A stretch of 19,326 nt of DNA from an uncultured archaeon (GCA_902386085.1 CABMIA010000186.1:1-19326); one strand, 5' to 3'. Shown: positions 1 through 8,080, counted from the stretch's first letter. Notes: generated from the letters alone by a model not told the origin. A program made the numbers and translations.

Positions 1-720
1 ATGCCAAGCATTGCAGGAAGAGTAATGGAAAAAGAGATAGATTCCCTGAACAGGGGACTATCCTGCTGCGAACGGCCATGTATCTATGTGCTCGGCGGTA
101 CGAAAGTGGACGACTCTATTAAAGTCACAAAAAACGTACTTGAAAAAGGCTGCGCAGACAAAGTTCTTGTAACAGGGGTCGTGGCGAACGTCTTCCTTGC
201 TGCGTCTGGTGTGAAGATAGGCTGCGCAAATACGGGTTTTATTGAAAAACAGGGTTATACCGACCAGATAACCATTGCACGTGAACTCCTTGACCGTTTT
301 GGGGAAAATATCGGGATGCCTGTTGACGTTGCCCTTAACAAAAATGATGAGCGGGTCGAAGAAAAAGTCCACAACCTGGATACCGAACTGCCCATACACG
401 ATATAGGTATTGAAACCATGGTCAGATTCTCTAAGGAAATCATTGCAGCAAAGACTGTGGTGATGAACGGCCCCGCGGGTGTGTTTGAAAAAGACGCATT
501 TGCCCTGGGAACACAGGAACTCATAAGAGCTGGTGCAAAATCGGGATTCTCTGTAATCGGTGGAGGACATATAGCAGCGGCTGCCGAGCAGCTTGGAATC
601 TCTAATAAATTTTCCCACGTAAGCACCGGCGGTGGAGCTTGCATTGATTTCCTGGCAGGTGAAAAACTGCCCGGGATCGAGGCGTTAAAAGATGCTGCCA
701 GGAAACTCAGGAAAAAATAG
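1..720 (+). CDS. pgk: Phosphoglycerate kinase, C-terminal part (5' end outside window)
   Basis: This is the last 239 residues of an archaeal phosphoglycerate kinase, which interconverts 1,3-bisphosphoglycerate plus ADP with 3-phosphoglycerate plus ATP in cytosolic glycolysis/gluconeogenesis. Visible family marks are [10 protein letters not shown] at the very start (the family's PSxAGxLMEKE helix), [21 protein letters not shown] in the nucleotide-binding domain, and VIGGGH followed by [20 protein letters not shown] near the C-terminus. Archaeal PGKs are about 400-415 residues, so roughly 170 N-terminal residues lie upstream of the window. The first ATG is therefore an internal methionine and not the start. 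The 3' end overlaps or closely abuts the metallopeptidase-like gene. The family call is very secure. Confidence 0.96.
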   Translation: MPSIAGRVMEKEIDSLNRGLSCCERPCIYVLGGTKVDDSIKVTKNVLEKGCADKVLVTGVVANVFLAASGVKIGCANTGFIEKQGYTDQITIARELLDRFGENIGMPVDVALNKNDERVEEKVHNLDTELPIHDIGIETMVRFSKEIIAAKTVVMNGPAGVFEKDAFALGTQELIRAGAKSGFSVIGGGHIAAAAEQLGISNKFSHVSTGGGACIDFLAGEKLPGIEALKDAARKLRKK

Positions 721-1315
721 CCTGGAAGGTTTTGATTTTACTGGCAACATGAAGCTTCTTGTGGAGGATATCGTCAGAACCCATCCTTTTTTTGCCCATA
801 TCGTTCTCAATAATATTTTTGTTGCGATATCATCCTCTAACGGGAGCAGGAATGGCGTTGTAGCCAAACTCAGGCCAATGAGGTTCGAAGGAGGTTTGAG
901 AGCAAAAAGAGTCCGCGGAATTGAATATACCGCGCCTGATGTGAATGTTAACGGGAACAAAATCCTGTACATAGTATATTTTCATTTACCCCGTTTCCTG
1001 AACCATGCCGATTATAAAAACAAACTTTCAACAGTGCTGCATGAATTATACCATATCTCCCCCCAATTTAACGGGGACATCAGGCGTTTTCCAGGCAAGA
1101 ATTATGCCCACGGCAGTTCGCGAAAAAAATACGACAAACTGATAAATACATATACTGAAGAATATATTAAATCAACCGCTCATCCTGAATTAAGTTTTTT
1201 TTTGAAATATAAATATTCAGAGCTTCGTCGCAAATATGGTACAATCTGCGGAGATACGATCCGGATCCCGCGTGCAAGACATGTCGAACAAAATGATCTC
1301 AGGCGATATCTTTAG
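692..1315 (+). CDS. Putative HExxH metallopeptidase-like protein
   Basis: This 207-residue protein has a zinc-protease signature HELYH (H117, E118, H121 from the first ATG). It is followed by a possible third ligand, H140, in GKNYAHGSS, and by the basic pattern RRFPGK. The layout (beta strands, then HExxH, then a Gly/Arg segment and a downstream His) resembles the putative phage-type metallopeptidase families found in many archaea. Substrate and function are unknown. No signal peptide is visible, so it is probably cytosolic. The start is uncertain: ATG 692 overlaps pgk by 29 bp and has a GAGG 10 bp upstream, while ATG 749 would avoid the overlap. Its 3' end overlaps the convergent RecA-like gene by 17 bp. 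Coding status is well supported; the protease role is inferred from the motif. Confidence 0.8.
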   Translation: MLPGNSGKNSLEGFDFTGNMKLLVEDIVRTHPFFAHIVLNNIFVAISSSNGSRNGVVAKLRPMRFEGGLRAKRVRGIEYTAPDVNVNGNKILYIVYFHLPRFLNHADYKNKLSTVLHELYHISPQFNGDIRRFPGKNYAHGSSRKKYDKLINTYTEEYIKSTAHPELSFFLKYKYSELRRKYGTICGDTIRIPRARHVEQNDLRRYL

Positions 1316-2105
1316 TCGTATCGATCTGAATGCCTTCCCCTACCCTGAACTTAAGCATCTCGGTTGTCGGGATTTTACCTCTCAACTTTGGTATTGACAG
1401 CCGGCTTGAGATCTTATCCGAGGTCCTGTCAATGTCGATATCAAATATCACATCGCACGATTTTAGGATCTCATTATCAAGAGCCTTTTCATGTGTATCC
1501 TTGAGACCATATAAAAATGACAGACAATTCAGGTCTTTAGTTGCTTCATAGATCACATTCATGAGCCTTTTGATTATACCCGGATTGACATTCAGGTTGA
1601 GGTAAAAAGAAAACGAGTCAAAAATTAAATTTATGTCAGCACTTTCTTCACGTTCCGACATTATTTTTTTCACGTTGGATTCTGTAAATTCCACAATCTT
1701 GGCATCGACGAACTCATTGCCTATATTGTCAACCATTTCTCCATGCGCCGTGATATAATATTCACTATAGATATCCACGAATGAGATATTATCCTGTTTA
1801 AACCCGTAATTCTTGATATCGCGCAATACGTATTTGGGGTGTCTCTCGTTTGAGAAATAATAACTTTTTCGGGCCTGCGTAAACTGGTATAAAAAGACCT
1901 CCGCCATGGATTTGGCGTCGGCATATATATATACCATGGAACCTGACGGCAACCCGCCACCCAGATTACGGTCAAGGATTGGAATCGCAATGGTTCGAGT
2001 TAACTGTTCCGGAACCTTATCAGCTATTAAAACATCCTGCGGTTTTTCAGAGTAATGCTGCTTCAGGATGGCTTGCGCTGTAGAAACTTTTTTAATATTA
2101 GGCAT
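1299..2105 (-). CDS. RecA/KaiC-superfamily protein with degenerate Walker A
   Basis: This 268-residue single-domain RecA-fold protein belongs to the archaeal KaiC/RadA-like group that often has regulatory or signalling roles. The N-terminal part has the characteristic entry LDRNLGGGLPSGSMVYI (about residues 44-60). Where active members have a GxxxxGK[ST] loop, this one reads YADAKSMAE (61-69), so the glycines and the catalytic lysine are missing. A Walker-B-like stretch, INLIFDSFSF, is retained. It may bind nucleotide poorly or not at all and could act as a scaffold; this is inference. It lies 59 bp downstream of the TPR gene on the same strand, but a TATA-like element directly before it suggests its own short-leader transcript. 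Confidence 0.85.
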   Translation of the reverse strand: MPNIKKVSTAQAILKQHYSEKPQDVLIADKVPEQLTRTIAIPILDRNLGGGLPSGSMVYIYADAKSMAEVFLYQFTQARKSYYFSNERHPKYVLRDIKNYGFKQDNISFVDIYSEYYITAHGEMVDNIGNEFVDAKIVEFTESNVKKIMSEREESADINLIFDSFSFYLNLNVNPGIIKRLMNVIYEATKDLNCLSFLYGLKDTHEKALDNEILKSCDVIFDIDIDRTSDKISSRLSIPKLRGKIPTTEMLKFRVGEGIQIDTTKDIA

Positions 2106-2133
2106 ATTCTAACTTAAAACGCTTTTATTGCTC

Positions 2134-2145
2134 TTATATAATAAA
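2134..2145 (-). promoter_or_regulatory. TATA-box candidate for the RecA-like gene
   Basis: The minus strand reads TTTATTATATAA in the gap between the TPR gene and the RecA-like gene. A start of transcription about 25 bp downstream would fall near 2113-2115, only about 8-10 nt before the ATG at 2105. That gives a very short leader and is consistent with the absence of a Shine-Dalgarno sequence. The position is inferred from archaeal promoter geometry. Confidence 0.45.
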
Positions 2146-2164
2146 GCTAACCATGATAATAATG

Positions 2165-3691
2165 TCAATGTAAATGTGCATTATGGTATTTCAGGCAGAT
2201 TTCCATGCCGCGCATTGCAGCTTTACTATCAGAATTTGATAAAAAAGCTGTTTTATAGCATTTCAGTGCTTCACTGACATTCCCTTTTTTATAAAATGCA
2301 CTCCCTTTATTATTTAAGACAATATAATCCCCTCGATTTATATCGAGGGCTTTATTATAGCAATCGATCCCTTCATCGATCTTTCCTGATTTAACATGCG
2401 ACAATCCTTTATTATTCCAGGCGGTTGCATTTTCGGCATCTATCTGCAGCGCTTTATTAAAAGACTCTATTGCTTCCCTGTATTTCCCTTGAGAAAAAAG
2501 GGAATTTCCTGAAACAAGATATTTCTGCGCTTCATTTACATTCGTCTCTTTCGGGATGGCTTCATGTTTGTATTCCGGCTTTTCTGATCCGGTAACCTTC
2601 TCTTCCATGCGGTTTTCGATAACAGGAATTATTTTATCCCCGTCTTCCTGCACAGGGATTATCACTTTTTCTAAAATTGTTGACACATTGGTGACACTCT
2701 GAAGTGGCGCCTTGCCGGGTATCCCAGGTAGAACTCCTTCTATCTCAGGAACGATTCCAGGATTCTCAACATGATTGGTTTGTATCAACAGACTTGACTT
2801 CTCTTCAATCGGCATGGAAGCAGGTTGTTTTTCCAGTCCTGATGATGGACCGATAACTGAATCATTACCAGGCGACCCGGATTCGGGTTCCTTTTTGTTA
2901 GTAACGATTTCGGGATTCCTGAAATTTGGAATCTGTTTCTCGTCAACCTGAAACGCAAAGGGAATATTCTGTAAATCGATTTTCTTTTCGGTTTCCCTCA
3001 TTTTTGCAATAGCAAGCCCTTTATTGCTCCAGATTTTTTCAATTTTCGGATTTATTTCAAGGGCTTTATCGTACGATTCGATAGCTTCGGGAAGACGGTT
3101 AAGTTTTACCAGGGCCAATCCCCTGTTATTCCATGCAGTCTCGTTTTTAGGATTGATCCCGGTTGATTTGTCGTAAGCAAGAAGGGCTTCTTCATGCCTG
3201 CCACTTTCAAACAGAACATCCCCTTTACTGCACCAGGCATCGGAATCTCTGGGATTTGTACCAAGCATTTTATCATAACATTCTATGGCTTCTGAAGACC
3301 GGCCGAGCTGTGCCAGTGCAATACCTTTATTGTACATTACTTCAGAATCGCCAGGTTTGAGTTCAAGTGCCTTATCATAACATTGTATAGCTTCCGCATG
3401 TCTCTCTGTCCTTGCCAGTGCCAGGCCTTTATTATTCCAGACCTCAGCAGAACCAGGGTTTATCTCAAGGGCTTTGTTAAAACACGTTATAGCTTCCGCA
3501 TACATACTGCTTTCAATCAAAGAATTTCCCTTATCGCTCCACATTGATGAGGTGTCCTTGCTTTTATCTTTGTTCCCGGCGTCTGCTGAAAAACCGGTCT
3601 CCTTTTGCGATTTCAGCGTATCGGGCGTATTTTCGGGAATATTTTTCTTTTTTCTAAAAATATTGAAAGATAGTACCATGTCTCGATACAT
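2165..3691 (-). CDS. Two-block tetratricopeptide repeat protein
   Basis: This 508-residue protein has canonical 34-residue TPRs, with W/Y-x-x-K/R-G-x-x-L in helix A and A-I-x-C/S-Y/F-[DN]-K-A-L in helix B. Block 1 holds five full repeats plus a partial sixth (about residues 48-231). A low-complexity, Pro/Glu/Ser/Val-rich linker of about 155 residues (232-387) follows, then block 2 with three repeats and a short cap (388-508). TPRs are protein-binding scaffolds, and no catalytic domain, signal peptide or transmembrane helix is visible. The start may be ATG 3691 or the ATG four codons later (3679, MVLSFNIFRKKK). It is divergent from hdrC and sits upstream of the RecA-like gene, which could be a partner. 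The function is not assignable from sequence. Confidence 0.9.
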   Translation of the reverse strand: MYRDMVLSFNIFRKKKNIPENTPDTLKSQKETGFSADAGNKDKSKDTSSMWSDKGNSLIESSMYAEAITCFNKALEINPGSAEVWNNKGLALARTERHAEAIQCYDKALELKPGDSEVMYNKGIALAQLGRSSEAIECYDKMLGTNPRDSDAWCSKGDVLFESGRHEEALLAYDKSTGINPKNETAWNNRGLALVKLNRLPEAIESYDKALEINPKIEKIWSNKGLAIAKMRETEKKIDLQNIPFAFQVDEKQIPNFRNPEIVTNKKEPESGSPGNDSVIGPSSGLEKQPASMPIEEKSSLLIQTNHVENPGIVPEIEGVLPGIPGKAPLQSVTNVSTILEKVIIPVQEDGDKIIPVIENRMEEKVTGSEKPEYKHEAIPKETNVNEAQKYLVSGNSLFSQGKYREAIESFNKALQIDAENATAWNNKGLSHVKSGKIDEGIDCYNKALDINRGDYIVLNNKGSAFYKKGNVSEALKCYKTAFLSNSDSKAAMRGMEICLKYHNAHLH

Positions 3692-3730
3692 TATGATTAA
3701 ATTAATAGTATTTATCTTTTAGTATCTTAT

Positions 3731-3738
3731 TATTTATA
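3731..3738 (-). promoter_or_regulatory. TATA box for the TPR gene
   Basis: The minus strand reads TATAAATA, 40-47 bp before the first ATG at 3691. A transcript start about 25 bp downstream would be near 3709, giving a leader of about 18-30 nt. The intergenic space is shared with the divergent hdrC promoter. Confidence 0.5.
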
Positions 3739-3827
3739 CATCACCAAAACATCCAGACCGCAAGTTATTTAATGACAACGACCAATATATTGTTCGTAAA
3801 TAACCGAACAAATATTAGATGCCAAAA

Positions 3828-3835
3828 TATAAATA
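3828..3835 (+). promoter_or_regulatory. TATA box for hdrCBA; decides the hdrC start
   Basis: TATAAATA lies within an A/T-only stretch. Transcription about 25 bp downstream would begin near 3857, just before the ATG at 3868. This places the promoter inside the longest possible reading frame (from 3772), which argues that the upstream ATG at 3772 is not used and that the mRNA has a leader of only about 11 nt. Confidence 0.55.
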
Positions 3836-3867
3836 AAATAAAATCTTCATGTGCTTTCCCCCAAGTT

Positions 3868-4500
3868 ATGGCAAAAGAAACAATCTTCCCGGAATCCAGA
3901 GACGTAGCTTTCCGTGACTTAATTTTAAAGTCACCGGGTTGCGAAAAAATTCCCACATGCATGCAGTGCGGGATATGCGCGGGCTCATGCCCTGTCAGCC
4001 ACGAAATGGACTACACGCCGCGCCAGCTTGTGCGCATGATACAACTCGGTCTCAAGCAGGAAGTCCTGAACAGCAACACTATCTGGATATGCACATCATG
4101 CTTTTCATGCTCAGTGCGCTGCCCCAGGGGTATCAGGCCCACTGAACTCATGGAAGCGTTAAAACCCATAGCGATAGCCGAAGGCATAAAGAATAAAAAC
4201 TCGAAATTCGACCAGGTATTTTCAGATGTTGTCAGGAAAAACGGAAAAGCTTCAGAATTCTTGTTAATCTCAAAATACGGTCTGTCAGAACCGGGTGTGA
4301 TAAAACAGGCTCCCTTCGGGCTGTCTCTCATTTTCAAGGGAAAACTTCCACTTGCATCTTACAGGATGGAAGATACCCGCGAATTAAATGCTATTTTCAA
4401 GCTTGAGAAAACGGCGGAAGAAGAAGCTTATAAAGAAAGCAAAACCAAAGAACCGATACAAAAACAAAAAGACGAGGGTGAAGAGGGGGTTTCGAAATGA
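3868..4500 (+). CDS. hdrC: Heterodisulfide reductase subunit C (HdrC)
   Basis: HdrC is the iron-sulfur relay of cytoplasmic heterodisulfide reductase, passing electrons between HdrA and the HdrB active site. From the ATG at 3868 the protein has 210 residues. It carries two complete [4Fe-4S] motifs, CMQCGICAGSC (C31, C34, C37, C41) and CTSCFSCSVRC (C75, C78, C81, C85), followed by the family's PRGIRPTELMEALK helix. The longest frame begins at 3772, but its extra 32 residues do not resemble HdrC and contain the promoter, so MAKETIFPES is the likelier N-terminus. The last 35 or so residues form a Lys/Glu-rich tail beyond the usual HdrC end. The stop overlaps the hdrB start as ATGA, implying translational coupling. 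There is no transmembrane domain, so this is the soluble Hdr and not HdrDE. Confidence 0.95.
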   Translation: MAKETIFPESRDVAFRDLILKSPGCEKIPTCMQCGICAGSCPVSHEMDYTPRQLVRMIQLGLKQEVLNSNTIWICTSCFSCSVRCPRGIRPTELMEALKPIAIAEGIKNKNSKFDQVFSDVVRKNGKASEFLLISKYGLSEPGVIKQAPFGLSLIFKGKLPLASYRMEDTRELNAIFKLEKTAEEEAYKESKTKEPIQKQKDEGEEGVSK

Positions 4501-5354
4501 AATATTCCTACTATCCCGGATGCGCTCAGCACGGCACTGCTGTGGATTACCGCATGTCTGTGGAAGCTGTATTCAGGCGCCTGGGAATTGAACTTGAAGA
4601 GGTCAGGAACTGGAACTGCTGCGGCGCCCTCCATGTTGACGACAGGACTGTGAGGGTGGGCCTGTCCGCAAGAACATTGGCGCAAGCTAAGGGTCTTGAC
4701 CTGGCAACCCCGTGCAACCTCTGCTACTCAAACCTGATGCGCGCCCGGACAGCGCTTGAAGACACGGCTTTGAGAACCAGAATAAATGAGGCACTTACTG
4801 CAAAATATGACGGCAACACAAAGCCAAAACACCTTCTTGAAGTAATCGTAAACGATTTCGGGCTTGGGAAACTGGCGGAACAGGTTAAAAACCCGTTAAA
4901 GATAAAGGCTGTACCTTACTACGGGTGCCTTTTGACGAGGCCTGAGAACAAATTCGACAGCCCCGAGAATCCGGTATCACTTGATAACCTGATATCAAGC
5001 CTGGGGGCAGAACCCGTAAAGTACTACTATAAGACAAAATGCTGCGGAGGACCGATTCTCCTTACGAACGAAGACCTTGCCCTTAGTCTTGCCCGCGATC
5101 TTCTTGCAATGGCAAAAGAATCAGGTGCTGACTGCATGGTCGTAACATGCCCAATGTGCCATCTCCAGCTTGATGCAAAACAGAAAGCAGTAGAGCAAAA
5201 ATATAATATAAGTCTCGACATGCCGATTATTTATTTCACGCAGCTCATGGGACTTGCCATGGGTTTGTCTCCCAAAGAACTCGGACTGGATAAACACCTC
5301 GTTCCGGCTGGAAAATTGTTAGCAAAGATTGGAGGAAGCAATGCCGGAAAATGA
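4497..5354 (+). CDS. hdrB: Heterodisulfide reductase subunit B (HdrB)
   Basis: HdrB is the catalytic subunit that reduces the CoM-S-S-CoB heterodisulfide on two non-cubane [4Fe-4S] clusters. Its 285 residues contain two full CCG modules. The first is C9 ... C41-C42-G ... C73xxC76 (NWNCCGALH and TPCNLC). The second is C144 ... C182-C183-G ... C218xxC221 (KTKCCGGP and TCPMC). All cluster cysteines are therefore present and the enzyme is expected to be active. The start ATG overlaps the hdrC stop (ATGA), with a purine-rich GAGGG run just upstream. Its 3' end overlaps hdrA by 14 bp. Homologous CCG proteins occur in succinate and lactate oxidation complexes, but the HdrC and HdrA neighbours settle the assignment. 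Confidence 0.96.
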   Translation: MKYSYYPGCAQHGTAVDYRMSVEAVFRRLGIELEEVRNWNCCGALHVDDRTVRVGLSARTLAQAKGLDLATPCNLCYSNLMRARTALEDTALRTRINEALTAKYDGNTKPKHLLEVIVNDFGLGKLAEQVKNPLKIKAVPYYGCLLTRPENKFDSPENPVSLDNLISSLGAEPVKYYYKTKCCGGPILLTNEDLALSLARDLLAMAKESGADCMVVTCPMCHLQLDAKQKAVEQKYNISLDMPIIYFTQLMGLAMGLSPKELGLDKHLVPAGKLLAKIGGSNAGK

Positions 5355-7656
5355 ATCATCTAAGAACGCCCCGGTGAGCGAATCGCCAAAAACCGGTGTG
5401 TACCTGTGCAGGTGCGGCGGGAATATAGGCGATGTCGTTGACCTGCAGGCGGTTGCGGAAAGCCTGAAAGAGAACAAGGATGTTGTTGTTAACATCCAGG
5501 ATTACCTGTGCAGCAGCCAGGGCCAGGAAAGGATAAAGAACGACATCGAGAAAGGTAAAGTGGGCCGCGTCGTCATCGGTTCATGTTCTCCCAAGCTGCA
5601 CCTTGAGACTTTCAGGGGCATGGCAAAAAAAGCTGGTCTGAATCCGAACCTTCTTGAGATCACCAACATAAGGGAACAGGCAAGCTGGGTACACGATAAA
5701 GAAGGAATAAACCCGAAGGTCAGGGGATTAATAAAAGGAGCCGTGGCCAGGATAGGCTCATTGGAACCCCTTGTGCCGCTTGAAAAAAAACTGGTTGACA
5801 GGACGCTGGTAATAGGCGGCGGGATAGCTGGGATCACGACAGCCCTTGAACTTGCAGATAACCATGAAGTAATTCTGATAGAAAAACTGCCTTTCCTCGG
5901 AGGCCACATGATCGGCCTCTCAAAGACCTTTCCCACACTTGATTGTTCGCAGTGCATTCTCACGCCGAAAATGGTGGCCGTTCACAACCATGCAGGCATT
6001 ACTACTTTTACCCAGACCGAAGTGTCAGAAGTGAGCGGAAGCCCGGGGGACTACTCCATTACACTAAAGCACAGTCCCCGCTATGTTGACATCAAGAAAT
6101 GCATATCCTGCGGCGCATGCGCACGAAAATGCCCGACTGGCGCAATATTCCTGCCCTTTGACCAGGCTGTTCCGCAGGCGTATATGATAGACATGTCCAA
6201 ATGCAAGAACTGCGGCGCCTGTGTGAAAGTTTGTCCCAGGGATGCTGTCAACCTTGATGCCAAGGAAGAAACAAGCACGATCTCGGTCGGGGGAGTTGCG
6301 ATCGCAACAGGTTTTGAGCCGATAGATCCATCGTTCATTGAAGAGTACCACTATCCTTCCCCGAACCTCCTCACTGCCGTGGAATTTGAAGAGATGCTCT
6401 CGGCAAGGAGCAAAACCGGCATGAGGTTACAGAAAGCTGACGGGTCGTTCCCCAACAGGGTGGCATTCGTGCTGTGTGCAGGAAGCCGGGATTTCACTGG
6501 CAGGGGGAAGAAATACTGCTCCAAAGTATGCTGTATCTACTCGCAGAAACAGGCGCAGCTTGTCAAGAAGATGAAAGGTGATGCCGAAGCATGGATTTTC
6601 TATATCGATATGCGAAGTGCGGGCAGGAGGTTTGAAGAGTTCTATCAACACACCCAGGAGAAAGGAGTAAATTATGTGCGCGGGAAAGTGGCTGAGATCA
6701 TTCCCAGGCCGGATAATACGCTCATGGTGCAGTACGAGGACACGAAGCTTGGCAGGAAAGGGCGCGAAATATTTGACATGGTAGTGCTGTGTCCTGCGCT
6801 TATTCCGTCAGCAGGGACAAAGGAACTTGCTGACAAGCTCGGAGTCCCGCTCGGGGATGACGGGTTTGTCGAGGAAAAGCATGTCAAGCTCGACCCGGTA
6901 AGTACCCTTAACCAGTCCGTATTTGCAGCAGGCTGTGCGCTTGGCCCGAAGGACATACATGATTCTGTGACCGAAGGCATGAGCGCAGCGCATAAGGTTT
7001 CGCAGTTCCTCGGAAAAGGTAAGATATTTATCCCGCCTGAAAAACCGATGATACTTGAGTGCAACGGGTGCGGCTCATGCGTAACCGCCTGCCCATACAA
7101 TGCTCTTAGCCTTGAAGGCGGAAAAGCGGTGCTGTCTCCCCTTGCATGCACAGGCTGCGGTATCTGCGTACCTGAATGTCCGATAAAAGGCATCGAGATA
7201 AGGAATTTCACGCGCAACCAGTTGAAAGCGCAGCTTAAGGCAATATTGGGCGAAGGGCCCGGAGTGATCGTATTTATCGATCCTTATGCCTATGCGGCTG
7301 CCGATATTGCCGGCGTCAACCGGAAGCAGTACTCGTCATTAGTCAGGTTCGTAAGCGTGCCATCCATCCACATTCTGGATGCCGATGTTGTTAATGCCGC
7401 TTTTGAAAATGGCGCAACGGGTGTTTTACTTATCGAAGGGACGACTGATGTGAAACTCGCATCGCGCTCTGATGAATTGTACAAGAAGCTCAAAAAAGAT
7501 ACAAGGAAGCATAAGAAGCCGCTCCGGTATTCGCATATTGAGACTGCGCAGTATGAAAAACTGACAGACCTGCTGAATGTGTTTGCTGCCCAGGCTGGGG
7601 CGAAGGCCGAGAAAAGGAGCAAAAAAGAGCAGGGAACGGGGACACCTGAAGAGTGA
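5341..7656 (+). CDS. hdrA: Heterodisulfide reductase subunit A (HdrA) with C-terminal MvhD-like domain lacking cysteines
   Basis: HdrA is the FAD-bearing bifurcating subunit. ATG 5341 is chosen over the in-frame TTG 5329 because GGAGG (5331-5335) is correctly spaced before it, giving 771 residues. Domains in order: an N-terminal Fe-S domain (YLCRCGGNIG, YLCSSQG, SCSPKLH); an FAD-binding GGGIAG (about 159) with PFLGGHM and TLDCSQCILTPKM; two ferredoxin motifs, CISCGACARKC (from 254) and CKNCGACVKVC (from 288); CAGSRD and YCSKVCC; then two more, CNGCGSCVTAC (574) and CTGCGICVPEC (603). Residues about 641-750 resemble MvhD (AADIAGVNRKQY), but every MvhD cysteine position is replaced. The usual Cys in NIREQCSWVH is Ala114. 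No hydrogenase, formate dehydrogenase or F420-oxidising subunit is adjacent, so the electron donor is unknown. Confidence 0.95.
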   Translation: MPENESSKNAPVSESPKTGVYLCRCGGNIGDVVDLQAVAESLKENKDVVVNIQDYLCSSQGQERIKNDIEKGKVGRVVIGSCSPKLHLETFRGMAKKAGLNPNLLEITNIREQASWVHDKEGINPKVRGLIKGAVARIGSLEPLVPLEKKLVDRTLVIGGGIAGITTALELADNHEVILIEKLPFLGGHMIGLSKTFPTLDCSQCILTPKMVAVHNHAGITTFTQTEVSEVSGSPGDYSITLKHSPRYVDIKKCISCGACARKCPTGAIFLPFDQAVPQAYMIDMSKCKNCGACVKVCPRDAVNLDAKEETSTISVGGVAIATGFEPIDPSFIEEYHYPSPNLLTAVEFEEMLSARSKTGMRLQKADGSFPNRVAFVLCAGSRDFTGRGKKYCSKVCCIYSQKQAQLVKKMKGDAEAWIFYIDMRSAGRRFEEFYQHTQEKGVNYVRGKVAEIIPRPDNTLMVQYEDTKLGRKGREIFDMVVLCPALIPSAGTKELADKLGVPLGDDGFVEEKHVKLDPVSTLNQSVFAAGCALGPKDIHDSVTEGMSAAHKVSQFLGKGKIFIPPEKPMILECNGCGSCVTACPYNALSLEGGKAVLSPLACTGCGICVPECPIKGIEIRNFTRNQLKAQLKAILGEGPGVIVFIDPYAYAAADIAGVNRKQYSSLVRFVSVPSIHILDADVVNAAFENGATGVLLIEGTTDVKLASRSDELYKKLKKDTRKHKKPLRYSHIETAQYEKLTDLLNVFAAQAGAKAEKRSKKEQGTGTPEE

Positions 7657-7737
7657 ACCGGAAAAAATACAACAAGGAAATCTATTAAAAATATAAAAAG
7701 TAAATAACTAAAGCAGGATTATTTTATCGCTTCTTAT

Positions 7738-7953
7738 TTACTGTACCTTTTCCCCGAATGCGAATTTTCGCATGACTTTATTAACTTTGATCTTGACCTT
7801 ATCCCCAACCTTCGTCTGCGGGACAAAGATCACAAACCCTTCAACTTTTGCAATTCCGTCACCTTGTTTCGCGATGGCGTCTATCGATACATCATAGGTT
7901 TCCCCGACCTTAACCGGGGCGCTTTTCTCCTGATCTGACATCTGGTCACACAT
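7738..7953 (-). CDS. Small single-TRAM-domain RNA-binding protein
   Basis: This 71-residue protein is essentially one TRAM domain (about residues 14-71). Visible marks are VGETYDVSIDAIAKQGDGIAKV, then FVIFVPQTKVGDKVKIKV and a closing VMRKFAFGEKV. Archaeal stand-alone TRAM proteins bind RNA as a small beta-barrel and are considered functional stand-ins for bacterial cold-shock proteins. The start could be ATG 7953 or ATG 7941 (MSDQEKS); the domain is complete either way. It lies downstream of truA on the same strand, separated by 141 bp that contain a strong TATA element and a long, foldable leader, so it is probably transcribed independently and may be controlled post-transcriptionally. Confidence 0.92.
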   Translation of the reverse strand: MCDQMSDQEKSAPVKVGETYDVSIDAIAKQGDGIAKVEGFVIFVPQTKVGDKVKIKVNKVMRKFAFGEKVQ

Positions 7954-7971
7954 CCTTAACTTTTGATCTTC

Positions 7972-8044
7972 GCCTGCCAGCGGTGAGACTTCGCAGAAAT
8001 AGTTAATTCGTTAATTCTTTACTGCTATGCCCTACCAGACAGGC
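7972..8044 (-). promoter_or_regulatory. Structured 5' leader of the TRAM mRNA
   Basis: Between the predicted transcript start (about 8050) and the ATG at 7953 lies a leader of about 97 nt with nested inverted repeats. The outer arms pair GCCTGTC (8044-8038 on the minus strand) with GGCAGGC (7978-7972), seven pairs with one G-U. An inner GCAG/CTGC pair (8025-8022 with 7996-7993) surrounds a loop holding an exact 8-bp tandem duplication, GTTAATTC twice on the plus strand (8002-8017). No known riboswitch class was recognised. A regulatory leader is inference from the pairing and length. Confidence 0.4.
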
Positions 8045-8070
8045 TTTAATCAGTATTAGAATAGCTTTGA

Positions 8071-8080
8071 AATATATAAA
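8071..8080 (-). promoter_or_regulatory. TATA box for the TRAM gene
   Basis: The minus strand reads TTTATATATT, just after the truA stop codon (8095-8097). The predicted transcript start is near 8050, which leaves an unusually long leader of about 97 nt before the TRAM start. Confidence 0.5.

Noticed and set aside
58..644. Long minus-strand frames opposite pgk
   Set aside because: They are shadows of the pgk reading frame, which has unmistakable PGK motifs; cysteine/serine-rich composition is typical of antisense translation.
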